Origin: Choanephora cucurbitarum
Taxonomy: Eukaryota > Mucoromycota > Mucoromycetes > Mucorales > Choanephoraceae
Direction: 5' to 3'
Length of the DNA stretch: 64,000 nucleotides
Assembly (NCBI GenBank): GCA_025331435.1
Contig: JAIWNI010000041.1
Location: 1 to 64,000 of the forward strand
A program made the translations under genes and the position numbers. The notes under the pieces are model-generated. The model was given only the letters and a program-made list of their open reading frames with translations, had not been told where the DNA came from and did not search any database. Shown piece by piece: positions 21,490 to 33,929 of the stretch; the stretch's first letter is position 1, and each line of letters starts with the position of its first letter.

Positions 21490-23036
21490 GTTATGCAAAA
21501 AAAATAAAAGAAAAAGAAAACGCGCGCACTCCCTAAATTTTTCTGAATTCGTGTTTTTCTCTTCAAAATAAAGCCATGTGAGTTGCATATGTTGTGTTGT
21601 AGGCAGATACATGATGCCTTGAGTGAAGACATCATTCCTCTCATCTTTGTGAATGGGATTTCTCTTAAATAAGCAGAATAAGGAATGTGATGAAATATCA
21701 ATGAGGGAGTAGATAAGGCGGATTTTTTTTGGAGACATCAGACTTATTACTTCTTTATCTAAAATGCCTGAGGATCTTGCTTTTATTGTGTCCACTGCCT
21801 TTAACCAAAGTGCTCTTAGGATGTATTTTTAAGATCGAGAAAATCAAATAATTTATCCAGTTTAGGAAATTATGAGATGATGATGGTAACCCCACAGTAA
21901 ATAAACTGGATGAAACATACTTTGAGGAGTTGATGATAGTCTTGCTTTCTTAAAAAAAAAGACAGTTCATAGTACTTATCAGGATCATTCTTTACTGTCT
22001 CTCTTATCAAATCATCATCTTTTATAGTCTACAAATAGAAGAACTAAATAAAGCTATCATATGGTGGTAGCTGGGATCAGTAAAGAACTGTATAATCAAG
22101 CCAAAGGGAAAAGCATGAATCACCACTTTCTAGATAGAGTACTGCTTAAATAATCAGTACACAATGACAAGAACAATTTCAGTATAGAACAGCATTCTAA
22201 TTTTCTCCAATCACTACAATTTAGAAAATGCAGAACAATAGAACTACTTTCCAAGTCCACTTGTGAGAGCTCGCAAGAGAACGACAATCGTATTAGCAGA
22301 GTGTCTTTAGGTACTCTTCAGTATGAACCATACTCTGCTGAATGTTTTCAAATGAAGTCACCACACTCAATTCATGACAAAATAGACACAAACAAGATAA
22401 TTCTTCTGACATACATACAGAGATGTATTACCATTTCAGAGAGTATTTCTTTTGTTCGTTGTGGTTGAGACGCATCCATATCCGTTCAGATTGCTTGTTT
22501 GACATAAGTTAAGATAAAAAAAAGGTTATACTTTAGAAGACAATGGCATCTTTCAACTAACAATTTCATATTTAAAAAAAAACGATACTAGTTTCTCTGA
22601 ACAAACTGCTGTCCTGTCTCACATCAGCACTTTGTTCATAGACAAAAAGTACAAACTAAAAGTAAGGTTTTCCGAGTTTAAAGGCTTCTAAACAATAGCA
22701 AAACATCATATCTTGTCATACCTTGTACAAAGTAAATGCCAAATAGACGATTTAATTCGAAAAGGAAGCCTTCTCCTTCTAAACAAAAAAGGGCCTTTAG
22801 GGATACATGCTATAGCTTAAAAGAAAATTGTCTACAGTAATAACTTGTATTTACTCTAGATAACAACACAAACATGATGTCTCTTCATGCAGGATCAGGT
22901 ACAAACACTGAATTTTATTGGTTGTTCAATTTATACGTCACATTAGATACAATCTTGATGTGCGGAACTTTAAGAAAAAAGTAAAATGAGATCCATCAGA
23001 TCTCTCTCTCTCTCTCTTTTCTTATTTTTTTTTAAC
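21490..23036. other. Divergent promoter region between MBP1 and the SPX gene
   Basis: About 1.55 kb of AT-rich DNA separates two genes transcribed away from each other. A (TC)n tract (about 23001-23018) precedes the SPX gene ATG. No transposon or RNA gene was recognised. Confidence 0.5.
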
Positions 23037-25080
23037 ATGAAGTTTGGCAACTATTTAAATGAAAGAAAGAGTCATTTACCAGCAGATTATGCTGAGAACT
23101 GTATAGACTACATAGACCTAAAGACATTTCTAAAATCAGATGTGTATTCACATTCCATCAAACTGAAAGATGATAAGACCCCTTTTGCTCAACTTGTATC
23201 TGAACGATTGGCTCAATTACAGAAATGCGAGGTAGCCTTTATCGAAAAACTAGACGTACAGGTCCAGAAGGTCAGCGATTTCTTTGAACAGCAGTCCAAG
23301 CAGTTGGCCAATCAATCTGGCACAACAGAACCCACTGAGGTCCTTAAGCAAATTGTCATGCTTGAACGCTTTGTCTTTCTCAACTATACGGGTATCACCA
23401 AGATCCTCAAAAAGAACGACCGTCATTCAGGTCTTGCCCTCTCTGAACCTTATCTCAGACGTGTCGCTCAACTTCCCTTAGTGAAAGCACAAGAACTGAC
23501 TCAACTGAAACGAGCTGTCATGAACACTTTGAGTCGGGAACACCAAATTGAGTTTGGCAACAAAAATTCACCTATCATGGTCCGAAGTCGTTCAAACCAT
23601 GTCAACCCTTCCTCTGTGCTCCCTCCTACCTTTGTAGGTCCTAACCAAAAGGTACTCGTGTCATTGGCTGGTCCTCATGGTACAGATATCATTGGTGCCG
23701 TCCTGGACTGTCTTGCTCGTCATCCTTGTGACATCAACGATTTCATGCTTTCTCGATTGTACCACAATGTTACCTTTGGTGTCTTGATTACCTTACAGTC
23801 CGACAATGTGGCTGTCTTCCGTGATCTGGCTGAGGCTGCACAGAAATGGGATGCCACCTTAACTTATGATATTCCTGACTCTCAAGTGACTGAACCAGCT
23901 GTGAAGCACCAACCCAAAGAAAAGAAAAAGGAAGGCACAGAGACATTCATCCCCTCTTCTCTGGAAGAAGCACCTTATTCTGAACGCACAAAATATGCTG
24001 CTACTCTCTTGAATCAATATGGCTTAGATCCCACTTTCTTGAGTGAGTGGACTCAATTGCTCTTGAAGCATCGTATCTCAGTAGAAAAGATGATTCGCTT
24101 GGATAAAGAAAAGGTCTTGACCTGTGCTGATTTGCGTCTCAGTGTGCCTCGTGGCATGGACATGGATGCCCTTCGTACTGAATTGATTGGATTCTCTGCT
24201 AGTTACGGTACTGATATTGCTTTTCAAAAGGATGATGTGTTTAGAAAGAACAAGCGATTGGTGGTATTTGATATGGACTCAACTTTGATCTATCAGGAAG
24301 TGATTGATGAAATTGCTCGTCATGCTGGTGTTGTCGATCAAGTCTCTGTAAAGTTGAATGTGTATGAAGGGAATTAGAGACACTCATGTAGTATCTTGTT
24401 TTAGGCTATTACAGAAGCTGCTATGAATGGTGAAATTGATTTCAAGGAATCATTGCGTAGACGTGTTGCCTTATTGGATGGTACAAGTGTGGGTGTCATT
24501 GAGAATGTCAAGAAGATCTTGACTTTTACAGAAGGTGCTCGCTTCTTGTGCCGTGCTCTTAAGAAACTTGGTTTCAAACTAGCTGTTATTAGTGGTAAGG
24601 ACATAAACAGAAAAAATGCTTTGATCTCATGTGTGTCTCTCTAGGTGGTTTTATGCCTTTAGCCAACTATGTCAAGGCAGAATTAGGATTAGATTATGCC
24701 TTTGCTAACCAGGTAAAAAAAAATGAAGCCATTGTATTTTTCTAAACCATGTTCCTATTTAGCTTGAAGTTTCTTCAGATGGATTGACATTGACCGGCAA
24801 GACAGTGGGTCCAATTGTGGACGGTCTTCGTAAGGCTGAATTGTTAGAAGTCATTGCTCAGGCAGAAGGTCTTACTTTGAACCAAGTGATTGCTGTGGGA
24901 GACGGTGCTAATGATTTATGGATGTTGAATAAGGCCGGATTGGGTATTGCCTTTAATGCTAAACCTCGTGTTCAGGAACAAGCCAAGGCCAGAATTAACC
25001 AAAAGAGTCTAAAGTATGTCTTGACTCTTTTGGGTTATTCTGATCGTGATACAGAAGAATTAGGTGGTCATTATCAATAA
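23037..25080 (+). CDS. SPX-ACT-HAD fusion: SerB-type phosphoserine phosphatase with N-terminal SPX domain (628 aa, 4 exons)
   Basis: Model: 23037-24347, 24405-24594, 24645-24712, 24763-25080. Residues 1-165 are an SPX domain: it opens MKFGNYL, has YIDLKTFLK (Tyr25, Lys29) and the basic helix LNYTGITKILKKNDRHSG (Lys122, Lys125, Lys126), which in SPX proteins bind inositol pyrophosphates. Residues about 205-280 are an ACT-like domain. From 407 comes the HAD phosphatase: motif I FDMDST (Asp412, Asp414), VISGG (motif II), a Lys in RKAELL (motif III) and VGDGANDLWM (motif IV). This set is that of SerB, which makes serine from phosphoserine. An in-frame ATG exists at 22986, but I chose 23037 because SPX domains begin at MKFG. 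Both halves are in one continuous exon up to the HAD nucleophile, so the fusion is not a splice-model artefact. Confidence 0.88.
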
Positions 25081-25745
25081 AAAAAGTAAACGATTTCTCT
25101 CTTTTCAGAAGATAACCGATATGGCATCTGCACACTTATATATGTACTAGGCCAATGTCCCTATCTATTTTCGTCATTTCATTGGTTGACTTTATCATCA
25201 TATTTCATTTGAAATCGTTTAATGGATCAGGAGACACTCTTCAGAGTCCGCCTCGATAGACCGACCGACTGAAAAGCATCGATTTTTGCCCATGTAAGAG
25301 ACAAGTAAGCAAAAAATCCTGACAATTTTCAAAATGGCAGGGTCAACAGCTGTCAAATTCGGACTTTAAATCGGTATTTGTAATACTTTACTAGTGGGTC
25401 CTTCTCTCTTCCTTTAAACTGTATCGATCTATCTATTGTTCTCGCATGACATCTTAATTATTTGGTTTAGTAACGTAATTTCATTTTATGTTTGGTAGCG
25501 TTTCTTTTACCTAAGAGAGAGAGTGTCATTCCAACTTGAAAGCAAGAGAGATCTCTCTGAATCTAGAAGCAGTTGCTGCAGGTAGTGGTTCTCACTATTG
25601 ACAATGAGTTGCACACGTCATGTTCATCATTTAAAAAAAAAAGAGAAAAAAAAAGTTTCCCCTCCGTGTATTTCAAATCCCTACTATTTTATATGAAAAA
25701 AAATAAAGTGTCATCAAAACACCTCTTTTTTCTTTTATTTACATC
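25081..25745. other. Intergenic, 3' end of SPX gene and SAC3 promoter
   Basis: About 660 bp without coding potential. A/T homopolymer runs are dense in the last 100 bp before the SAC3 start. No other feature was seen. Confidence 0.5.
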
Positions 25746-28700
25746 ATGATGTTTAATGCGCAACGTGGGCGTGGGCGCGGTAGTGTCTTTGGTTCTCCTC
25801 ATGACTCAGTACAACAGCCTATTCAGTTCTTCCAAACGCCTAATAACTCTGCTTTTCAAAAACCCAACAATCAAGCTTCTGTTTTCTCAACGTCTCATCA
25901 AGCCTTTCAAACCAACCACGCTGCTTTTCAGAAAACCCACCACTCTGCTTTTCAGAACAACCACTCAGCTTTCCAACCACCCACTCCATCCGCTTTCCAA
26001 CCACCTACTCAGTCCGCCTTTAACACTCAATCGCCTCGTTTTGCCTTTCCATCACCTAAACGAAATCAGTTTGATGCCTCTCTCAATGAAGCACTCGGTC
26101 AATCCAACCCATCTCTCAGTCAACCTCGTTTTGAACCAAAAAAGAAAAAGCCAATGGAACCCATGTTGGATGAATCGCGTGTGACAGCAGCCGATAGAGC
26201 TCAACGATTTGGTGCCACCAACAAAAGTGCAGAATATGACAGAGTGAGTTAAAAAAAAAAAAAGAGTTTAGATCATGCCCTTGTTTAACCATTTTTTTAT
26301 TAGATGAAAAAGAGTCGAGTGCATGAAAGACAACAGGCAATTGATCGTGGTTTAATTCCTGATCCCAATGCGCCTGTACGGTTAGAAGATGCCATTGATT
26401 TCCGTGGTACTTGTGAGACCAAATGTCCTGATTTCGAAATCCTCGAAAGAGAGATTCAAAACGGTCTTGATTCACTTGAGATGGATGCCTATGGTAATGC
26501 AGATAAACATAAAGTAGTCAAGGCTTACAGAAGATCGGCTGCTGGGAATGAACAACCTTTACCTTCTGATGTGAGAACACCAGCCTCTTTAGTGGTAAGT
26601 GGATTGGGATCTTGTTCTGTAGTGTACTCATTATTGCTTAAGTCTACCTTGGACTATTTAGTGGATGAAGTGCTCTCTCAACAACCTTTGGAGAAATGTC
26701 ATGCTTTTATTCGTGACCGAACTCGATCGATTCGTCAGGATTTCACACTACAGAACATTCGAGATATCACTGCTGTTCAGGTGCATGAACGTATTGCTCG
26801 TTTCCATATCCTCTGTTTGCATGAAATGTGTGGATTGGATGAATCTAAATTCAGTGAACAACAAGAAACAGAACAACTTAGAAAAGGTAAATCAACACAT
26901 CTGATTGGACCACTACTGACATCTATTTAGTTCTCTTGAGTTTAATGGAATTTTATGATGATCTTCGTGAAGAGGGTATCGAGACAACCAATGAACCTGA
27001 ATTCCGTGCTTATTATATGCTCAGTCACATTCGCGACCAAGATATTGCACGTCAAGCACAGACATTACCGATGCATGTCTTTAAACACCCTTATATCACA
27101 CGCGCCTTGGATTTCTTTGGTCTCGTTCAACGTAACAATGAAATCATGGAGACCAGTTCACGCCGTAACAAGCCTGAGAACGTAGAGGCCTCTCAGAACT
27201 TTTATAGCCGATTCTTTAGACTGATCCAGGATTCAGAAACGACTTTTTTGATGGGGTGTATGCTTGAATCTCATTTTGCTGATGTTCGAAAGGGTGCCTT
27301 GAAGGCCATGAATGTGTCCTATATGATCAAGGCAGGTGGTGTGGAGGCAGAACATGTTCGACAGATATTGGCTTATGATTCATTGAAGCAACTCTTGAAT
27401 GAAGTGCATCTGTATGGTATTCCCTTGGATATGTCCTTGGGTGAACCTACCATTCGTTTCGGTCAAAAGCATTATCGCACAAAAACACCTATCTTTGTTG
27501 GTAAGAAAAGATCATTCAACTGTGGTTGTTCTTTACTTACTTTATGATCATTAGAACCACTCTCCAATCCTACTCAAACAAAATCATTCTTGTTAGTGGA
27601 ACCCAAGAAGGCAGGTAGAACATTCCGTCAGATCATCAATGGAGATCCATCCTCTGTACAGCCAACACCACCACCATCATCAAAACCTACGCCTATCCCC
27701 TCTCGACCCAAACAGCCACCTGTGACAGCTACCTTCACTTACAGTGATCTCACAGGCGAATCACCTCAATTCAACCATCAACGACAACTTGAACTGAAAG
27801 AGCTAGAGGACAAGGCCACCGCTGCAGCAGAGGCAGCAGCCGCTCAACGAAAGAAACTGGACGCATTGATGCAAAAGAAGAAAGAAGAAACTGAACAGAA
27901 AAAGAGAGAACTGGAAAGACAACAAGAAGAAGCCAAACGACACAAACTGAAAAAACAACAAGAAGAAGCCAAACGACGCAAACTGGAACAAGAGCAACAG
28001 AAGGAACGTCTGCGTAAAGAACAAGAGGAGAGAGAGCGTCAGGAACGAGATCAACAGATGGCTGCTATGCATCGACAGGTAGTCAAGTCACAACTCTGTA
28101 ATCGTTGGTTAGGTGAGTTGATGGAACAGGCCATGCTAGAGGCGATTCGTGCACGTATCCAAAGGGCCACCAAGACACAGCGTTTCATTCAACACCATAC
28201 ACGACCTTGGCTTCATCGTGTGCGTGAACGGATCGAGAAGCGCAATGCCAAGGCCTTAGAGCGTCATCGTCTATGGCATTTCCATGCATTGATCAGCAGT
28301 CATAATCCTTATATCAATGCACCTGTCAATACAGCCAGACCCATGCATTCTACACCTGAAGGCATTCGTGTTCGTGTTGCTCAAAGTTTACAAGCAGAAG
28401 CCTTTGCGTTGGATAACATTAAAGAGGTAAATCCTTAATAATAAGTAAAAACAAGAAATTCACCCTAAATGGATTAATAGCATGATACACAAGCCAATAT
28501 TTGGTCATCAGACAACTTTGCTCTCTCTATATACCCTCGTATTCAGAACAAAATACCAGTGATGTCAGAAAAACCTCGATGGCAGTTGCTTGTCCATGTG
28601 GCTGATCTCACCTTGGATTCCTCTCACTGGTTGAGTTGTAAGTTTGGATTGGATAACATGAGTCGAACAGAGCGATACAAGGCATTTGATATTACTATTC

Positions 28701-29197
28701 GTATGGTTACCATGGATACATCTTTACCTAGTCAATGGGTAGATGAGACAGGTGCCATTGTGTTTTCTTTGCCTGAAGCAGCTTGTCAACAGTCACAAGA
28801 ACAAAAGTAAGGGGAAATAGTCAACACACTCAATTATTTTAACTAATTTTTTATGATGAAAGAAAACATTATTGGGAAACCAATAAGCAACGTCTGACTA
28901 CATTAACAAGGGATCTTGATCGTTATTTCCCTGGTAAAAGAGTGCCTTTCTTATTCACTTATTTCCCAGATGATAGTTGTCTTGAAGATACATTGGCCAA
29001 AGTAAGTTCTAAACGATCTGATTGGTTTCTTGAAATTAACCTAGTATCAGATTCCCTTTTATTTAGGCTTGGATTCAAATGGTACAGTCAGTGATTATCA
29101 TGTATTGATTATGAATCGATTGACTGTACTTGAACGTTTTCAAGATGAAATTCATTGGTTAAGTCATCATACTATCACAGATCGTTTTAAAGAATAA
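25746..29197 (+). CDS. SAC3: SAC3/GANP-family mRNA export factor (1044 aa, 7 exons)
   Basis: Model: 25746-26243, 26304-26886, 26931-27500, 27555-28426, 28481-28806, 28863-29001, 29051-29197; all phases agree. The N-terminus is low-complexity with repeated S-A-F-Q/P units (FG-like, expected for nuclear-pore contact). The SAC3/GANP domain follows (GTCETKCPDFEILEREIQN, VKAYRRSAAG, DRTRSIRQDF, LHEMCGLDESKF, EFRAYYMLSHI). A Glu/Lys/Arg-rich coiled coil comes next (about residues 700-760), as in the Cdc31/Sus1-binding part of Sac3, and then a C-terminal domain (WQLLVHVADLTLDSSHWL). Sac3 is the scaffold of TREX-2 at the nuclear pore. The last intron uses the acceptor at 29050, because the nearer AG breaks the frame. 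The stop is only 46 bp from the stop of the convergent downstream gene. Confidence 0.9.
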
Positions 29198-29243
29198 ACA
29201 TCATTGGTTGAGGAGGAGGGGGGATATATTGGAAATAAATAAT

Positions 29244-31043
29244 TTAACTTCGCCAACCACCACCTGCAGTAACAGCATGCGATGGAAAAGACCTTGAGAC
29301 AACATCACTGGCCATAAGTGAACTATGTTCTAACAAAAAGAACTCTAAATCTTGCCAACCACCACCTACACGAATCAAGACCTTATTGTTCTTGATCTGA
29401 GTACCCCGTCGATTGGCATAGGTCATCAATTTACAGGTATAGACCTTTTTACCTCCCATAGAAGAGATGCTCAGTTCATTACCGAAATAGTATTTTCCCG
29501 ACTGATCTCCTCGTTGGCATTGAATAGGGATAGGACTGGCATTGACAATCTGTGCTACTTCCCTATCCAAGGGATCTTTTGGATCTGGCCGATAGACGTC
29601 ATCTGTCTTTTTCAGCTTTTTCATGGAAGCCTTTTTCGGTAACTGCATCTGTGATTTCGGTCTGCGTACCAGATCTTCCTTGGGCCGAGGAATCAGTGAG
29701 GGTGTCATGGATCGCTGTGGTGGGGATGTGGCACGTAGGCCTATACTGCTTTTGGATCTGGGCGTAGTTTTTCGCATAGAGGAAGGCGGTCGACGTAATT
29801 TCATCATCAGGTCCATGCCATGATCGCGTTCGTCTTTTTCATAGAAATCAGGCTTTAGAGGTGGTGTGTCGACTGAACTAGAGTCAGATAGACTACTCCG
29901 TAAGTGGGATCGATAGGTCGGTGTGGCACTCTGAGCCCGTCGTTCTTCTGGTTTTTGAATGAGTGTGCTGGAGGTATGATAGCTATTGAGTGTGGTTGTG
30001 CTTATGCTTTGAGCAGAAATGAAGTGTTCAGTCTCCACTAGATCCTTGGAGCGTAATGCGTCCATCATGTCTTTCAAATGAAACCAACGTTGAAGCATGG
30101 CCTCATGGCGTTGAGCGGTGGTGTTATCGCGTGATGCACGGGCCGAGATCCCGTTCCCCAGCATACTGAGCATTCTATCAATGGAAGGTGTATAGTATTT
30201 GTATTTTGCCTCGAAACTCTTTTGCAGAGAACAAAAGGCATCTTGATCTATTGATCTTGACTGTCTGATCTGTTGAACAATCGAAAAGCACTGAGTGGCA
30301 CTCTTGTCTAATCCATCAATCATGACATCCACTTGATCTGCTACTCGCTTAAAGACAGCCAACCATCGATCTTCTTTATGCTCCTGTTTAAGCTCGTCTC
30401 TTTCTCCTTGGAGTGTCTCCCATTTTTCTTTGAGTCTATCGAGTCTACGGAGAATGTTGGGTGAATGTTGGTGTGATTGTGTGTAGATAGATTCCATATC
30501 ATGCATGAGTGTCTCAAAGAGGTGATCCATCTGCTGAATCTTTACATCATCCACTGATGTCCTATGTTGTTGCTTATGTTCTTGAATCTCAAATATCATA
30601 AGAGAAACGTCATCCAGCCTAAGCCAGACATGATCTATCTGATGGGAGAGTTGTCTGTAGTGTTGATGGGCTATCACTTGACTTTTGACTGAATTGACGA
30701 AATGGTGTAATCCTGACCATTCGGATTGAATCTTGGTGATTTTCAACTGATGATCTCGTTCTATCATTATTTCGGCTATATCACCGGATAAATAGCTGAT
30801 GATAGGATGCATTCTAAGCATGGCTTTCTCTATTGACTCTAACTGTTCCAATTCATCCTCTTCTTCTTGGTGTTGTTCAAGTATAAAAATGGCTAAATGA
30901 ACTTGTTCTAGCCAATAAGCGATTTGTGTGGCGATGGTAGTGAATAAGGCGTTTGCTTCTTCAGAGGTTAACGTATGGTGTAAATCAAGTAAACGTTTGA
31001 TTTCATTGTCTGGTACAGGTATTAATTCTGACTTTATTGTCAT
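29244..31043 (-). CDS. Kar9-like protein with C-terminal GAR (Gas2-related) domain (599 aa)
   Basis: Single-exon gene. The N-terminal 300 residues are alpha-helical and spectrin-like (repeated Leu/Gln/His heptads, KEKWETLQGERDELKQEHKE). I read this as the KAR9-type region of fungal cortical/microtubule-tip proteins, but with moderate confidence. Residues about 330-480 are Ser/Pro/Arg-rich and basic, the usual microtubule-tip linker. Residues about 490-577 form a GAR domain (GKYYFGNELS, YANRRGTQIKNNKVLIRVGG, GWQDLEFFLLEHSSL), a microtubule-binding fold better known from Gas2 and spectraplakins. The likely role is linking microtubules to actin or cortex during spindle or nuclear positioning. 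The 3' end converges on SAC3 with a 46-bp gap. Confidence 0.75.
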   Translation of the reverse strand: MTIKSELIPVPDNEIKRLLDLHHTLTSEEANALFTTIATQIAYWLEQVHLAIFILEQHQEEEDELEQLESIEKAMLRMHPIISYLSGDIAEIMIERDHQLKITKIQSEWSGLHHFVNSVKSQVIAHQHYRQLSHQIDHVWLRLDDVSLMIFEIQEHKQQHRTSVDDVKIQQMDHLFETLMHDMESIYTQSHQHSPNILRRLDRLKEKWETLQGERDELKQEHKEDRWLAVFKRVADQVDVMIDGLDKSATQCFSIVQQIRQSRSIDQDAFCSLQKSFEAKYKYYTPSIDRMLSMLGNGISARASRDNTTAQRHEAMLQRWFHLKDMMDALRSKDLVETEHFISAQSISTTTLNSYHTSSTLIQKPEERRAQSATPTYRSHLRSSLSDSSSVDTPPLKPDFYEKDERDHGMDLMMKLRRPPSSMRKTTPRSKSSIGLRATSPPQRSMTPSLIPRPKEDLVRRPKSQMQLPKKASMKKLKKTDDVYRPDPKDPLDREVAQIVNASPIPIQCQRGDQSGKYYFGNELSISSMGGKKVYTCKLMTYANRRGTQIKNNKVLIRVGGGWQDLEFFLLEHSSLMASDVVSRSFPSHAVTAGGGWRS

Positions 31044-33249
31044 TTAAACACTATGGTGATAAAGTGGGGATTTATAAGAAAAAAAAAAAAGGGATCAAAA
31101 AAGTGTTTAGCATTTTACCTTATTATTTATTTATTTACAATAAGGAGTATCGAATACTAAAATGACTGTTTTATCGTTTTTGGTGATTTTTGTTGTATAA
31201 AGAATAAGAAAAAAGAAAGAAAGAGAGAAAAATATATAAATAAGTCATTTGTTATTCGTTGTTTCAAATTAACACTACTTCTGCTATTTCTGGAAATTAG
31301 AATACACTGATTTAGGCTGAGAGTTATTTTTCACCCCAAAAGAAAATAAAGGGGGAGGCGGCGGTGGTGAATATACAACAATGATTATCTAAAGAAAAAA
31401 AAAACCAATCATATAGTCTATGACAGTTCAAAGGAGACCAGACTACGGAGTCATGTTTGTATTATGTAAGTTTCCTTTTTTAGTTTCCTCATAAAAAAAA
31501 TGGATTTATTTAGCTCTGTCCAATCATATCTTCCATATTTTTTTTTCATCTCCCTGATATTTCTCTCATCAAAAAGAAAGAAAGAAAATCACATTGGCTA
31601 CCGTATGCACCTGTCAATAGAGAAGTAACGAGTTATGAAAATAGATGACTCTACGAATTGTGTGTTAAAAGACTAGTTACCATTTCAATCCAGCTTCTTG
31701 AAGGTGATGTAAAAGTGCTGCCTTTGTCGATTCCAATGAGTCAACATGAATAACCAACCTTAATGCAAACAAAACGATGCTCATCAAAGGAATACCCTCG
31801 TTGAGGTTAGAAGTGACAAATAGAGAGTGAAAGGCAAGAAGCATATGAACAGTGAAGGCTCTAAAAGAAGACACTGATGTTGGAGAAAAGTGATTTTCAA
31901 TTCTTTTAATAGCTTGGGCACTATCATCAAAAAGGAAAGCCTGTCAACTGCACAAGTTATATATAGTGTGGTCGCCTTTATTGGAGAAATTGTTCCTTTC
32001 CTATTGAATCAAGATTCTTTATCCAAAGCAGAAGTTATATCCATGAATCGATATTAGAGAGAGAGAGAGTAATTGACCTTGCCCATCGGTGAATGCCCTC
32101 TCTAAGCATTCGTATTATACATTGTTTTCCCCTATCTGCTTACGTGGTGAACCATGATCGATTTCAAAATAAACGAATATAAGAAACTGGCTTTTGAGGA
32201 AAAAATAAGTCGCTTCTCTTTGCATAATTGAAAAGCACCCTTTTGGCGTTAGAACGACTTGTATATAAAAGAGAGAATTCACCGGTTTAGGGAAAATAGA
32301 TGTTTATGAAGATAAGGTTTTTTTTTTCTGTTTTAAGAAATAGACTGTCAATCTTTTTTTTTTTAGTAAAGGGGTTACTTGAAAGGCGCCTGTCTTCAAA
32401 GGAGAAAAAAAAAAGAGAGAGAGGAGAAGGATGTATAGCCAATCAATTCAATCCAAAATAGAGTGTCTGTCATTATGCAACCAGACGCCATCTTCACAAA
32501 TAAACTGTGCTTAAAAGAAAGAGAAAAACTTTTTTTTATAAACTAGATTGCCTTCCCCCCCTATTTATATATAAAACTCAATTAAAGTCTCCTTGTAATG
32601 ACCACAATTCAGGTGACAAAACGTGTAGTGTATTGCAGAATGATCCAAAATAACTTCTGTTAGGTGTCATTACACGCCTGATAATTCAAGCCATGTCGAT
32701 GCATATGCTTGCATAAGAACCACTGCAAAAAAAAAGCTTTATCTTTTTGATCTTCAAATTCCTTTGTCCTTATATAATTCGGCAAATCAAGACAACCAAT
32801 TGCTATGAGTTGCAGTGAGCTATAATGGCAAATGTTATATGGTATTGACTCTTCAGACAATTAGCTTAAAAAGAGACTTTGTTCAATGAAATCAAACTTT
32901 AAGCGAAAAGATGTGACACAAGTCCTTCAGGGAATAAGGCTTGATCCAAAAAAAAAAGTTGCAGATTATTTGGTGTTCAAAATAAAGTTTAACTTTGTTT
33001 AAATAGCCGTTGTTTCTTATTGGCTACTAAAGTGGATATAGGAGGGAATAAACCAGCTCAACTCTCTTGTATTTAAAGTAGAAGGAGTTCTCAAGACAAA
33101 ACATATTCGATAGATTTTGGCTTACAAGCATCACTATTGTTATAGATTTTTTTTTACTGTGTGCCAACGTTTAATTGGCAACTGTCTGTCTAATTTGTTG
33201 CTCAAGAGAAAAAACAACTTGAGGAGAGAGCTTCTCTTCTTGATCAAAT
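31044..33249. other. Intergenic, AT-rich, mostly featureless
   Basis: About 2.2 kb with many A/T runs and short (GA)n tracts. The only coding-like piece is the fragment at 31677-31966, listed separately. A frame at 32660-32860 (minus) has no recognisable domain. Confidence 0.5.
31677..31966 (-). pseudogene. Orphan coding-like exon, unknown family
   Basis: On the minus strand a 3' splice site (TTGACAG) at about 31967 is followed by an open frame of about 96 residues to a stop at 31677 (AFLFDDSAQAIKRIENHF, then SFRAFTVHMLLAFHSLFVTS). It looks like a terminal exon with helical segments. No matching upstream exon could be found, so it is either a gene fragment or the end of a gene whose 5' exons I could not place. 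No function is assigned. Confidence 0.3.
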
Positions 33250-33740
33250 CACCAAATTGTTTGGCTCATTGCTTTCTACACAGAGGAGGTTAGTCTTTCT
33301 AATTGAAAAGTTTCCAAATGAACTATTATTCGGAACTAAGCCAAAGACATTCAAATTCTTGACCAACGAGAAAGATTCTTCTTCTACCAACACATAGGCA
33401 CCCATATCGTTCAAAAAGCAGTCTAAACACCCGGTACTCGAACCCTTTTTGACGCAGAGTCGAGTATAAAAGAACAGAAAATCTTTCCGCACACGAGAAA
33501 CAAAAGATCTTTATCCTGCTCATCGATCATTCGCTTGCCGTGCTTGGATCTGTCACTCAATAACTGCGAGGACTTGCAGTTCTCAACCTTCTTTACTTCG
33601 ATAGCCATGAAACCAGCATTTGACCGCTTGTATATGGCATCATCAATAGGAAGTCGGGCATCATTTTACAGCTGTCAGCACCTATTGCTTGTTTGGTCTG
33701 GACTGCTTAAAAGGGATGCGGCCAGAAAAGATCTGATTTT
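33250..33740 (-). pseudogene. Decayed member of a repeated PD-(D/E)XK-like family
   Basis: Frames on the minus strand, broken by at least two frameshifts and stops, contain LPIDDAIYKRSNAGFMAIEV followed by KKVENCKSSQLLSDRSKHG, and downstream EEESFSLVKNLNVFGLV. The order D...E-x-K, then a Lys-rich helix, then a hydrophobic strand region, is shared with the intact gene at 44360-46204 and with the relic at 38950-40700. Assignment is by pattern only. Confidence 0.5.
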
Positions 33741-33929
33741 CAAAAGAGTAAGTTAGAGTAACGTTGTGTTTCTGGATGTATCTCAACATGATCAAATTCC
33801 TTTCTGCCAAGAAGTGCGCATTCAATAAAAGGCAGCAAGTATTGATCGATGAATGACTCCTCTGTTAAACGTTGACCAGGAGCATTCTTCTTGTTGCACC
33901 AGCCATAACATCATCATTCTTCTTCTTCA

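Noticed and set aside
22986..23036. Upstream ATG adding 17 residues to the SPX protein
   Set aside because: The extra residues are an (RSLSLSLFLFFF) low-complexity read-through of a pyrimidine tract. SPX domains start at the following MKFG.
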